Origin: Thermomicrobiaceae bacterium
GTDB lineage: Bacteria; Chloroflexota; Chloroflexia; Thermomicrobiales; Thermomicrobiaceae
Assembly: GCA_007123655.1 (NCBI GenBank)
Contig: SKKR01000482.1
Span: 1-6,132, forward strand
DNA: 6,132 nucleotides
Reading direction: 5' to 3'
The translations under genes and the position numbers were made by a program. The stretch's first letter is position 1; each line of letters begins with the position of its first letter. Shown piece by piece: positions 1 through 6,014 of this stretch. The notes under the pieces were generated by a model. It was not told the origin of the DNA, ran no database searches, and saw only the letters and a program-made list of their open reading frames with translations.

Positions 1-50
1 CCCGGCCGCTCCGGCGCCTCGGCGACGCGTCTGGTTCGAGTAGCAGTCAT
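1..50 (-). CDS. Start of an unidentified gene downstream of rsmE (partial)
   Basis: An open frame begins with ATG at 50-48 and leaves the window at position 1, giving MTATRTRRVAEAPERPG. A Shine-Dalgarno-like GAGGT (65-61) overlaps the rsmE stop codon and lies 10 bases before this ATG, which supports a real start and co-translation with rsmE. Only about 16 residues are visible, basic and Pro/Ala rich, so no family can be assigned. In some bacteria the gene after rsmE is the tRNA methylthiotransferase mtaB, but nothing here shows its motifs. The call rests on spacing, ribosome binding site and the open frame. Confidence 0.45.
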   Translation of the reverse strand, partial: MTATRTRRVAEAPERP

Positions 51-63
51 TTCGAGTGCGACC

Positions 64-846
64 TCATCTTCCACCCGGTCCGCCGAGTCTATCCACGCGA
101 CCAATCTCGGCCACGGCCCGAATCATCGCCAGCGCGCAGATTGCCGCAGTTTCGCTCCGAAGAATCAATGATCCAAGTGAGACGGGCTCAAAACCGTGAG
201 CGCCCAGTTGAACGATCTCGGTCTCACTGAATCCGCCTTCGGGGCCAACAAGAACGTCAACCGCGGAGTCATCCTGCTCCAGACTCGTGACCAGCGATCG
301 CCCGTTTGCCTGTTCCCAGGCGACCAGCTTCCGGCTGGATCGGAACTGTTCCGGCGCGTCAGTCAGCCTGATCGGATCGCGCACCTTAACGAAATCAGCT
401 CGACCAGACTGCTCCAGGGCTTCGATCGAGATTCGTTCCCATCGTGCGCGCCGTGACTGCGCGCGGTCAGCCGATAATGATACCACGGAGCGCTCGCATT
501 CAATCGGCGTGACCGACCTAACCCCAAGTTCCGTCGCCTTCTGCACGACCAGATCGAACCTGTCCGCCTTCAGCAATCCCAGACCGAGATGAACGTCCGG
601 TTGACCGGGAACGGTTCCGGCAACCGTCTTACCTACCGGTTTGACGTCGACGTGTGACCTGGACACGTCGATGATCCGGGCCACGGTCTCAAAACCAGTC
701 CCATTGAACAGCGTCACCTCGTCACCGATCGACAGTCTAAGAACCCGCCGGATCTGGCGAGACGTTTCACCGGGAAGAGAAATCACCTCCCCCGGCTTCA
801 CTTCGACTGGAACGTAGAAACGGTGTCGCGAGCGAGTCTCAGTCAC
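64..846 (-). CDS. rsmE: 16S rRNA (uracil1498-N3)-methyltransferase RsmE
   Basis: This SPOUT-class enzyme methylates N3 of U1498 in 16S rRNA, in the decoding region of the 30S subunit, using S-adenosylmethionine. The 260-residue length is typical. Residues 1-75 form the PUA-like RNA-binding domain. The knotted methyltransferase domain follows, with VQKATELGV (101-109), the EALEQSGR segment (142-149), GPEGGFS (201-207) and the cofactor-binding LGSLILRSETAA (224-235). The His that often precedes the VLRL motif is not there; the local sequence is RQIRRVLRL. The start is GTG at 846-844, lying inside the end of prmA with an 8-base overlap and no strong ribosome binding site, so expression is probably coupled to prmA. 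The C-terminus (GGPGGR) is an unremarkable Gly-rich tail. Identity is confident from the catalytic-domain motifs. Confidence 0.95.
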   Translation of the reverse strand: MTETRSRHRFYVPVEVKPGEVISLPGETSRQIRRVLRLSIGDEVTLFNGTGFETVARIIDVSRSHVDVKPVGKTVAGTVPGQPDVHLGLGLLKADRFDLVVQKATELGVRSVTPIECERSVVSLSADRAQSRRARWERISIEALEQSGRADFVKVRDPIRLTDAPEQFRSSRKLVAWEQANGRSLVTSLEQDDSAVDVLVGPEGGFSETEIVQLGAHGFEPVSLGSLILRSETAAICALAMIRAVAEIGRVDRLGGPGGR

Positions 847-1783
847 GTTGCACCATTGTCAGCGCGTACCAGTCGCCGATCTGTCGCTGGTCGGCCACGT
901 CGAACCCGTGATCAGCAAACGACGCCCGAACCCGCTCCAGATGTTGCTTTATCACCCCGCTCAATAACAACAACCCGCCGGGCGTGACGGACGCCGAAAG
1001 CGGCGCGCCAAGCTTCAATAACACATTGGAGATGATATTCGCGATCACCAGGTCATAGGCGGGTTGGCCACCAGTCTGTGTTCCGAAATCGCCAACGGTC
1101 ACGCGTACCTGGTCTTCGACACCGTTCAGGCGGAGGTTGTCCCGCAGAGCACGACCGGCGACCTCGTCGATCTCGACAGCATCGACAGACGACGCCCCGA
1201 GAAGCAACGCGGCGATTGACAGGATTCCCGAGCCTGCCCCCACGTCAAGTACGCGCTTATCGGAAACCGGCAGATCTTCGAGCCAGCGAAGACACAGCTC
1301 CGTGGTGGGATGGTGGCCTGTTCCAAACGCCATGCCCGGATCGAGATCGATCACGAGATCGTCAGGGCCGCGTTCGAATTCCCTCCAGGTTGGACGGATA
1401 ACGAACCGACGACCAATCCGGAGAACGTGGAAATGTTCCTTCCAGGCATTCTCCCAGTCTTCTTCAGGCCGAACGGATTGAAGCAGTGGGCCGACGTTTC
1501 CGATGTGTCTGAGGTGCCAGAGACCTTCTTCGATGAGCCGGACCTGCTGGGCAGACTCAGCGCCGTCCGGCACGTACGCCACGACGGTTACCGGACGCGT
1601 CGGATCGGGCTGCAGATTGTCTCCGTCCGGGTCCTGGCGGTATTGCTCGTAAACCGCTACGCCGCTGCCGTGGGCGTGGCGACTCATCAGTTCAGTCACT
1701 GCCTCAACAGCTTCGATGTCAGACTCCACACTCAGTTCGAGCCATTGTCCGCCCGGGGCCCGAGCCGAACCGTGATCAGTCAT
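839..1783 (-). CDS. prmA: Ribosomal protein L11 methyltransferase PrmA
   Basis: PrmA is a cytoplasmic, S-adenosylmethionine-dependent class I methyltransferase that trimethylates lysines and the N-terminal amine of ribosomal protein L11. With the chosen start it has 314 residues, near the usual 290-315. An N-terminal substrate-recognition domain (1-100) is followed by the linker EEDWENAWKEHF (107-118), the family signature DPGMAFGTGHHPTT (148-161), the cofactor-binding VLDVGAGSGILSIA (178-191) and the catalytic-site DLVIANI (244-250). An in-frame ATG at 1831 would add 16 residues unlike the family and overlap the upstream gene by 56 bases. ATG at 1783-1781 is preferred because it leaves only an 8-base overlap with the nucleotidyltransferase stop and begins the conserved region sensibly. 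The prmA-rsmE pairing is common in bacteria and supports both names. Confidence 0.95.
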   Translation of the reverse strand: MTDHGSARAPGGQWLELSVESDIEAVEAVTELMSRHAHGSGVAVYEQYRQDPDGDNLQPDPTRPVTVVAYVPDGAESAQQVRLIEEGLWHLRHIGNVGPLLQSVRPEEDWENAWKEHFHVLRIGRRFVIRPTWREFERGPDDLVIDLDPGMAFGTGHHPTTELCLRWLEDLPVSDKRVLDVGAGSGILSIAALLLGASSVDAVEIDEVAGRALRDNLRLNGVEDQVRVTVGDFGTQTGGQPAYDLVIANIISNVLLKLGAPLSASVTPGGLLLLSGVIKQHLERVRASFADHGFDVADQRQIGDWYALTMVQRD

Positions 1784-2780
1784 CGGAGATGTTCCGGGAC
1801 TGCTTCGCGAGCAGGATATCGGATGAATCACCGACGTTCACCCGCACGAAATCGCCACTGACGAACGCTTCCCGCCCTACGATCGACTCCGTCAGCATCG
1901 CGGTCTCGATGTGGGCGCCTTCGTCGACGATCGAGTTCGTCACGATTGAACGGTTTACTTCGACGCCGGCTCCGATGCTCGCGTACGGACCGACCACTGA
2001 GCCGGTCAGGGTGGCACTCGGATCGATTACCACCGGCGGGATGATCACATTGCCATCCGTTCGTTCGGGCGATCCACCAAGCCGGTCGAGGAGATACCGG
2101 TTGGTGTGAAGTAGCGCATCCGGACTGCCGCAATCCTCCCAGACCGTGGCGTTGAGCGTCGTGAAGCTTTTGCCGTTATCGATCAGATGCTGAATCGCAT
2201 CCGCAATGTAGTACTCGCCGTCTTTCTGGAGCCCCTGATCCATCTGGTAGTCGATTGCCTCGAACAGGTCCTGGATTTCCCGAAAGTAATAGATCCCGAT
2301 AACCGCCTTGTTCGAGACGGGTTGCTCGGGCTTTTCGACCAGTCGGGTAATCTGGTCACCTTCCATCACAACGACGCCGAATTTTCGCGGATCATCGACT
2401 TCCTTGACGAACAGGGCTCCATCGTGACGTAGCGCCTGGATCTCCGAGAGATCCGCCTCGAACATCATGTCAGGGAACACGATCAAGGTTTCGCCAGAGA
2501 CATGCCCCTTTGCCTGTTTGATCGCGTGAGACTGCCCTTTCGGCGTCGACTGTTCTACGAACTCGGATTCGAACTCGTAGTTGGCACGAACGTGATGTTC
2601 AATCTGATCGCCCAGGTAGCCGGTCACGAACACCGCTCGATCGATTGGCAATGTCTTGAGACGGTCGAGAACATGACCAAGGACCGGCTGTCCGGCTACG
2701 CTGACAAGCGGCTTTGGTCGACTCCATGTGTGCGGTCTTAGCCGTTTACCCAGTCCGGCAACGGGAACAATGATGTTCAT
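1776..2780 (-). CDS. Sugar-phosphate nucleotidyltransferase with C-terminal left-handed beta-helix
   Basis: It likely joins a sugar 1-phosphate to an NTP, releasing pyrophosphate and giving a nucleotide sugar for surface glycan or related synthesis. The Rossmann-like domain (about 1-235) shows the nucleotide loop AGLGKRLRPHT (8-18), the SRPKPL segment with Lys23, FPDMMFE (102-108) supplying Asp104 where relatives have GDN, VEKP (148-151), EYYIADAI (189-196) and WEDCGSPD (214-221) with a probable metal-binding Asp216. Residues about 244-325 carry hexapeptide-like repeats of a left-handed beta-helix, as in long-form RmlA/GlmU-like enzymes. ATG at 2780-2778 is chosen because AGGA lies six bases upstream; the ATG at 2795 would place that site inside the gene. 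The sugar and nucleotide cannot be told from sequence; glucose-1-phosphate thymidylyl- or uridylyltransferase are the main options. Its stop overlaps the prmA start by 8 bases. Confidence 0.85.
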   Translation of the reverse strand: MNIIVPVAGLGKRLRPHTWSRPKPLVSVAGQPVLGHVLDRLKTLPIDRAVFVTGYLGDQIEHHVRANYEFESEFVEQSTPKGQSHAIKQAKGHVSGETLIVFPDMMFEADLSEIQALRHDGALFVKEVDDPRKFGVVVMEGDQITRLVEKPEQPVSNKAVIGIYYFREIQDLFEAIDYQMDQGLQKDGEYYIADAIQHLIDNGKSFTTLNATVWEDCGSPDALLHTNRYLLDRLGGSPERTDGNVIIPPVVIDPSATLTGSVVGPYASIGAGVEVNRSIVTNSIVDEGAHIETAMLTESIVGREAFVSGDFVRVNVGDSSDILLAKQSRNISDD

Positions 2781-2894
2781 CCATGGTCCTTTCATCCCGA
2801 GCGCGACAACTGCTCGTCAGATTCCGGTGAATGGGTCGGGTCACCTGAATATGTCCCGGAAATCTCATTCTAGCGCACCCACAACGATCGGCTC
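2781..2894 (-). other. Leader region of the nucleotidyltransferase-prmA-rsmE cluster
   Basis: This 114-base gap separates the CvpA-CAP gene from the nucleotidyltransferase. It holds a hexamer TAGAAT on the minus strand (2872-2867) that resembles a -10 element, but no acceptable -35 lies 15-19 bases upstream, so I do not call a promoter. An imperfect hairpin can form from TTCCGG (2822-2827) with CCGGAA (2856-2861) and an inner GGTGA (2826-2830) with TCACC (2841-2845). Without a T tract it is not a standard terminator. It could be a leader structure or chance. Confidence 0.25.
2785..2790 (-). promoter_or_regulatory. Ribosome binding site fixing the nucleotidyltransferase start
   Basis: The minus strand reads AAAGGACCATGGATG here, so an AGGA core lies six bases before the ATG at 2780. 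This selects that ATG over the one at 2795, which precedes the site and would give five extra residues (MKGPW) before the conserved MNIIVPVAG. Confidence 0.6.
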
Positions 2895-3866
2895 TCAGCG
2901 GGCGAACACCTGCGTCACCATCAGGGTTCCATCCGGTGCAACCACGACGCCGACGCCAATCCGTTCAAATCCTGGATCAAGGATATTCCGCCGGTGGCCG
3001 TCGCTCTGCATCAGCCCGCGATGGGCCACGCTAACCGACGGCGCGTACGCCAGATTCTCTCCTGCCTGCACGTAGTCAACACCGTAATCTCTGAGCCGAT
3101 CGACCAACGTGCCTGTGTTCGGTGACGTGTGCGAAAAATAGCCCAGTTCAACCATCTCGTGCGAGTGCCCGCGGGCGACCGGAACCAGTTCGGGATCGTA
3201 GCTCAACGATGAGACTCCTCGCTCAACCCGCTCCTCGTTCACAAGATTGGCGATCTCGGCTTCATAGCCTTCGTGGTAATTGATGTCCTCACTGTTCGCA
3301 GGTGGGATGCGGTAACTGACATCCTGGTTGGATTCCGGGACAACCACGTAGGTGAAGTCCGCGAGATCCATCCCGGTTCGCTGGGCGAGTCCGGTCGTAA
3401 CTGACGTCGCACCGACTCGCAGTTGCCGGGCCATGTTCGAATCGGCCAGTGCGCGATCGACTGAGTCTCCAAGGGGGACCAGCCCGAGTGTCAGCGTCAT
3501 CATGGCCGCGAACAACAATCCGTAGACGAAGCCGGGAATCGCGCCGAGGCCTGTGTCCGCCATGCGGATCGCGCTACTGACGCGCACCGCTGACAGATGG
3601 GGACTGACCGTCCAGGCGATGAGCAAGTTCAGGAGGAGCAACACCCCCAGTGCGCCGATAACCAGGGCGAACGCGTTCGTACTCGCGCCTTCGACGTCGA
3701 CGACCGAAGTTATCTGGTCCCTGATCGGACGATACAGTGTTGCGCCAGCATATGCGGCAGTAACGAGCACGACAAGATCGAGACTTGTCCGAAGGAATCC
3801 GCGCTGAACTCCCAGGCCAATCCCGGTCAGAAGAAGGACGATGATGACAACATCAAGCAAGTTCAT
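2895..3866 (-). CDS. CvpA-family membrane domain fused to a CAP (SCP/YkwD-like) domain
   Basis: The 323-residue protein has two parts. Residues 1-165 resemble the CvpA family (colicin V production protein), with hydrophobic segments near 4-20, 29-47, 64-88 and 107-131 and the typical start LLDVVIIVLLLTGIGLGVQRGF. Residues about 200-323 are a CAP domain like the C-terminus of YkwD: NEERVERG (210-217), HSHEM (234-238), FSHTSP (244-249), GENLAY (269-274), SDGHRRNIL (288-296), IGVGV (303-307) and TQVF (318-321). The usual cavity residues appear present as His234, Glu237, Glu270 and His291. A linker of about 35 residues joins the parts, so the CAP domain probably sits outside the membrane. Bacterial CAP domains have been linked to envelope functions, but no catalytic role can be claimed. 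The ATG at 3866 begins exactly at the conserved CvpA start; its ribosome binding site is weak. It is 114 bases upstream of the nucleotidyltransferase and 84 downstream of the receiver gene. Confidence 0.88.
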   Translation of the reverse strand: MNLLDVVIIVLLLTGIGLGVQRGFLRTSLDLVVLVTAAYAGATLYRPIRDQITSVVDVEGASTNAFALVIGALGVLLLLNLLIAWTVSPHLSAVRVSSAIRMADTGLGAIPGFVYGLLFAAMMTLTLGLVPLGDSVDRALADSNMARQLRVGATSVTTGLAQRTGMDLADFTYVVVPESNQDVSYRIPPANSEDINYHEGYEAEIANLVNEERVERGVSSLSYDPELVPVARGHSHEMVELGYFSHTSPNTGTLVDRLRDYGVDYVQAGENLAYAPSVSVAHRGLMQSDGHRRNILDPGFERIGVGVVVAPDGTLMVTQVFAR

Positions 3867-3950
3867 CCGGAGTCAGGTCGATCAAGACGTCAGCACGGGG
3901 CGCTCCGAAACAACAGGGATGCGCGAGAGCGGGATCTGTGACGTAGCGGG

Positions 3951-4370
3951 CTAGCCGACCGGGTCGGGCTCGCCATATCCACTGTGGCTGTGTTTGATCG
4001 CCAGTTCAACCTTCTCTTCCAGTACTTCGAGATCAAACGGCTTTTCGAGGACGTCAGCACTCAGTTCGTCGAGGACGTGACCGTTCGCCCGAAGGAACGA
4101 GGAGTCCGCGGTACAGATAATGACCGGCATTGATGCCAGAACATCATCGGCTCGCATTTGCCTGAGGATCTGTTCACCGACTGCCTGATCACCAAGCTTG
4201 ACATCCAGGATCACAAGGTCGGGTCGATGCGCTCGTAGCCTGGTCAGGCTGTCAGTCCCGTCATCCCACACCACGGTACGATAGTCCGTTTCCTGCTCGA
4301 GGAACGACGAGATAAACTCGAGAAACGCCGGGTCATCGTTGATTATCGCGACGAGCGGAGTATTGAACAT
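3951..4370 (-). CDS. Stand-alone response-regulator receiver protein
   Basis: This 139-residue protein is a CheY-like receiver domain with no visible output domain. The acidic pair is Asp12-Asp13 (INDDP), the phosphate-accepting Asp is Asp56 within LVILDVKLG, the switch Thr is Thr87 in IICTADS, and the conserved Lys is Lys110 in EKPF. The C-terminal 12 residues (HSHSGYGEPDPVG region) are a short polar tail. All residues needed for phosphotransfer are present, so it is probably active and signals by protein contact or as a phosphorelay step. No histidine kinase lies in the window. A longer open frame reaches 4604, but its first 78 residues look non-native and run through the divergent promoter. 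ATG at 4370-4368 is preceded by AAAAGGTG with a suitable gap, which fixes the start. Confidence 0.88.
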   Translation of the reverse strand: MFNTPLVAIINDDPAFLEFISSFLEQETDYRTVVWDDGTDSLTRLRAHRPDLVILDVKLGDQAVGEQILRQMRADDVLASMPVIICTADSSFLRANGHVLDELSADVLEKPFDLEVLEEKVELAIKHSHSGYGEPDPVG

Positions 4371-4375
4371 CGTTG

Positions 4376-4383
4376 GCACCTTT
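4376..4383 (-). promoter_or_regulatory. Ribosome binding site of the receiver gene
   Basis: The minus strand reads GAAAAGGTGCCAACG immediately before the ATG at 4370. The AAGG/AGGTG core lies about six to seven bases upstream. It supports a 139-residue product and argues against the 217-residue reading that starts at 4604. Confidence 0.6.
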
Positions 4384-4441
4384 TCGTTGTTGTCTGCTCC
4401 GAACTGCCACACGCTGTGAAAACCTCGTCGCTCCGTTTCGC

Positions 4442-4466
4442 CACCCGCAAGCCTACGATGCGGGTG
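4442..4466. repeat. Inverted repeat CACCCGCA / TGCGGGTG in the divergent intergenic region
   Basis: Perfect 8-base arms lie at 4442-4449 and 4459-4466 with a 9-base centre at 4450-4458. On the minus strand the repeat covers the candidate -10 of the receiver gene promoter. The core TGCGGGT occurs again at 4511-4517, within the spacer of the plus-strand promoter. No T tract follows on either strand, so it is not an ordinary terminator. An operator or a leader hairpin is possible. Confidence 0.5.
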
Positions 4467-4479
4467 AACGGAATGACAA
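4450..4479 (-). promoter_or_regulatory. Candidate promoter of the receiver gene
   Basis: TTGTCA at 4479-4474 (five of six matches to the -35 consensus) is followed after 18 bases by TAGGCT at 4455-4450 (three of six matches to -10). The -10 falls in the centre of the inverted repeat. The -10 match is poor, so this is tentative. It would give a leader of roughly 70 bases before the ATG at 4370. Confidence 0.3.
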
Positions 4480-4502
4480 ACACCGGTTCCGGAGGGTTTG
4501 TG

Positions 4503-4530
4503 TTCGCAAGTGCGGGTCCGCGCGTATAAT
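4503..4530 (+). promoter_or_regulatory. Sigma70-type promoter of the membrane-anchored protein gene
   Basis: A perfect TATAAT lies at 4525-4530. TTCGCA at 4503-4508 (four of six to TTGACA) gives a 16-base spacer. Transcription would begin near 4537, leaving a leader of about 50 bases before the TTG at 4590. The spacer contains TGCGGGT (4511-4517), shared with the neighbouring inverted repeat, which suggests regulation. Confidence 0.6.
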
Positions 4531-4589
4531 CCCGTCCGTATCGCTCGATCGAGGTACCTTTTTGCGCCGGAGTGGGAAAGAGTCATTCT

Positions 4590-5288
4590 TTGAGTCATAT
4601 CCAATCAACCTACCCACCGCCACGCCGTTCAGGCGGCGGATGCGGCAAGATCGCCGTGATCGGCGGGGGATGTGTGCTGGTGCTCATCCTCGGATTCGTC
4701 GGGTTGCTTGTTGCCGGGGGACTGCTCTGGGATCGCGGCGTCGACGCCGGAGGCAACATCGTTTCGAACTGGGTCGAGGATCAGATTGGAACCGACATAT
4801 CGGATCGTGACGATGCTGAACCGACTCTTTCGGCCGATCTTCCCGAACCGCGAGCGTTCGAAACACGCGACGAATACCTGCAGTTTCTGGACGCCTACAC
4901 GCGGGAGTTCGGACTGACGATGGAGAACATCGCCGAGTTGCTGGCCAACCCACAGCTTCGGGACGACGACTGGCAGAGCGAAATGGCCCGCGAGATCGCC
5001 GCGATCAGGCAGGTCGAAGAACAGGCTCGATCCGCCCAGCCGCCGGACGCGTTCAATGATGCGCATGAACAGTGGTCGAACGGCATGGGCGAGTACCGCC
5101 GGGCGGTCGACTCCACGGCAAATGCGCTCGACAGCGCCAGCCCGTCAGGCCTGGTGGACGCGATAGACGCATTGAACAATGCGACCCGGTCGTTCATCGA
5201 GATGGGGCGCATGCTTGAAGATATAGGCGCGCTGGATGAGTTACAGCAGCTCGAGGACCTTGACGAAATCGAACAAGACGATCTCTGA
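4590..5288 (+). CDS. Single-pass membrane protein with helical extracytoplasmic domain, function unknown
   Basis: I do not recognise a characterised family. From the TTG start the product has 232 residues. It opens with a short Pro/Arg/Gly-rich segment (STYPPPRRSGGGCGK), then one hydrophobic helix at about 21-46. Positive charges before the helix and none close behind predict a cytoplasmic N-terminus and an outside C-terminus. The rest is acidic and mainly helical, with PPDAFNDAHEQW (about 151-162), then long amphipathic helices and a Leu/Asp/Glu-rich tail ending in EIEQDDL. A Pro-Pro lead followed by paired helices recalls extracytoplasmic proteins of unknown role in Chloroflexota and Actinobacteria (recollection only). 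The two Cys near the helix do not make a proper lipobox. TTG at 4590 has AAAGAG seven bases upstream; GTG at 4572 would add six residues with a weaker site. It is divergent from the receiver gene and convergent with the esterase. Confidence 0.8.
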   Translation: MSHIQSTYPPPRRSGGGCGKIAVIGGGCVLVLILGFVGLLVAGGLLWDRGVDAGGNIVSNWVEDQIGTDISDRDDAEPTLSADLPEPRAFETRDEYLQFLDAYTREFGLTMENIAELLANPQLRDDDWQSEMAREIAAIRQVEEQARSAQPPDAFNDAHEQWSNGMGEYRRAVDSTANALDSASPSGLVDAIDALNNATRSFIEMGRMLEDIGALDELQQLEDLDEIEQDDL

Positions 5289-5301
5289 CGGAAACCCGTC
5301 A
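5286..5301. terminator. Short hairpin between convergent genes, possible weak terminator
   Basis: TGACGG (5286-5291) pairs perfectly with CCGTCA (5296-5301) around an AAAC loop, and the left arm starts with the stop codon of the plus-strand gene. A second, looser pairing TCCAG (5302-5306) with CTGGA (5329-5333) encloses the rest of the 47-base gap. No T tract follows on either strand. The position between convergent genes favours a termination role, but structure alone does not prove it. Confidence 0.35.
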
Positions 5302-5335
5302 TCCAGCAGCGGTTAGCATCAAGAAGCACTGGAGA

Positions 5336-6001
5336 CTATTGTTTTTGCAGCACCGAATCCACGATTCGTTGCACGTGTTCGATCTCATCCTGGTTTACGG
5401 TGTGCGCCATCCCCGGATAGATCTGCGTCACTACGTCACCACCGAGGGCTTTCATAATCTCTTCGGTCTCGTAGACTCGTTCGACGGGGATATGCGCATC
5501 GACATCACTACAACCGATGAACACCGGCGTGCCTGACAGTGAGCCCTGATAATCTCTGGGAGTTCCCGGCGGGCCGATGACTCCACCCGTTAGCGCACAT
5601 ACCCCACCGTACCGGCGGGCGTTTCGCGCCGCGAACTCACTTGCGAGGCACGCTCCCTGTGAGAACCCAAGCAGAATAACGCGTTCCGCCGGGATACCCG
5701 ATTCCTCCACACCATTGAGGAGATCACCCAATCGATTCAGTGCGCTCGTCAGATGGGGTTCGTTCTTCTCGATCGGTTCAAGGAAGCTGTACGGATACCA
5801 GGTGTTGTTTCCCGCCTGAGGGGCAAGAAACGTCATTCCTGGCGCGTTGAGCGACTGAGTCAGCGCCAGAATATCGCGCGCGGTCGCTCCACGGCCGTGC
5901 ACCAGGATCATAACCGCGGACGCATCTTCCAGGGAACTGCCGGCCGTCAAAACGGGCTGGCCTGCGTGAATGTCATCGCTCCGGGCGTGTTCGGAAGTCA
6001 A
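5336..6001 (-). CDS. Serine esterase, phospholipase/carboxylesterase family (alpha/beta hydrolase)
   Basis: A cytoplasmic alpha/beta hydrolase of the Abhydrolase_2 type, related to bacterial carboxylesterases and acyl-protein thioesterases, expected to cleave ester or thioester bonds. Numbering from the TTG start (221 residues), HGRGA (35-39) forms the oxyanion region, GFSQG (112-116) holds nucleophile Ser114, SDVDAHIP (165-172) gives the probable catalytic Asp168, and GMAHTV (197-202) gives His200. The triad is complete and length is normal for the family. No signal peptide is seen. TTG at 6001-5999 is preferred because a full AAGGAG lies seven bases before it. The ATG at 6019 would add MRRSHC, has no good ribosome binding site, and would place AAGGAG inside the coding region. 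The natural substrate cannot be told. Related hydrolases such as Bacillus MhqD sit beside ring-cleaving dioxygenases, but the visible end of the upstream gene does not show that family. Confidence 0.88.
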   Translation of the reverse strand: MTSEHARSDDIHAGQPVLTAGSSLEDASAVMILVHGRGATARDILALTQSLNAPGMTFLAPQAGNNTWYPYSFLEPIEKNEPHLTSALNRLGDLLNGVEESGIPAERVILLGFSQGACLASEFAARNARRYGGVCALTGGVIGPPGTPRDYQGSLSGTPVFIGCSDVDAHIPVERVYETEEIMKALGGDVVTQIYPGMAHTVNQDEIEHVQRIVDSVLQKQ

Positions 6002-6008
6002 GCAGTGG

Positions 6009-6014
6009 CTCCTT
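6009..6014 (-). promoter_or_regulatory. Ribosome binding site that selects a TTG start for the esterase
   Basis: AAGGAG on the minus strand (6014-6009) is followed by CCACTGC and then TTG at 6001. Both sequence and seven-base spacing are close to ideal, whereas the ATG at 6019 is preceded only by CTAACAAG. Confidence 0.6.

Noticed and set aside
1784..1831. A 16-residue N-terminal extension of PrmA
   Set aside because: It would overlap the nucleotidyltransferase by 56 bases and is simply that gene read in another frame; the ATG at 1783 fits the family length.
1310..1861. A 183-codon open frame on the plus strand opposite prmA
   Set aside because: It lies opposite clearly coding sequence, resembles no family, and has no ribosome binding site; it is a by-product of GC-rich codon use.
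2867..2872. TAGAAT as a -10 element for the nucleotidyltransferase cluster
   Set aside because: No acceptable -35 hexamer is found at 15-19 bases upstream; noted only as a hexamer.
4371..4604. A 78-residue N-terminal extension of the receiver protein
   Set aside because: It runs through the divergent promoter and inverted repeat, has no receiver-like content, and a good ribosome binding site marks the ATG at 4370.
4629..5066. A 145-codon minus-strand open frame opposite the membrane protein gene
   Set aside because: The plus strand has the promoter, a membrane helix and normal coding composition; the minus frame lacks a ribosome binding site and recognisable features.
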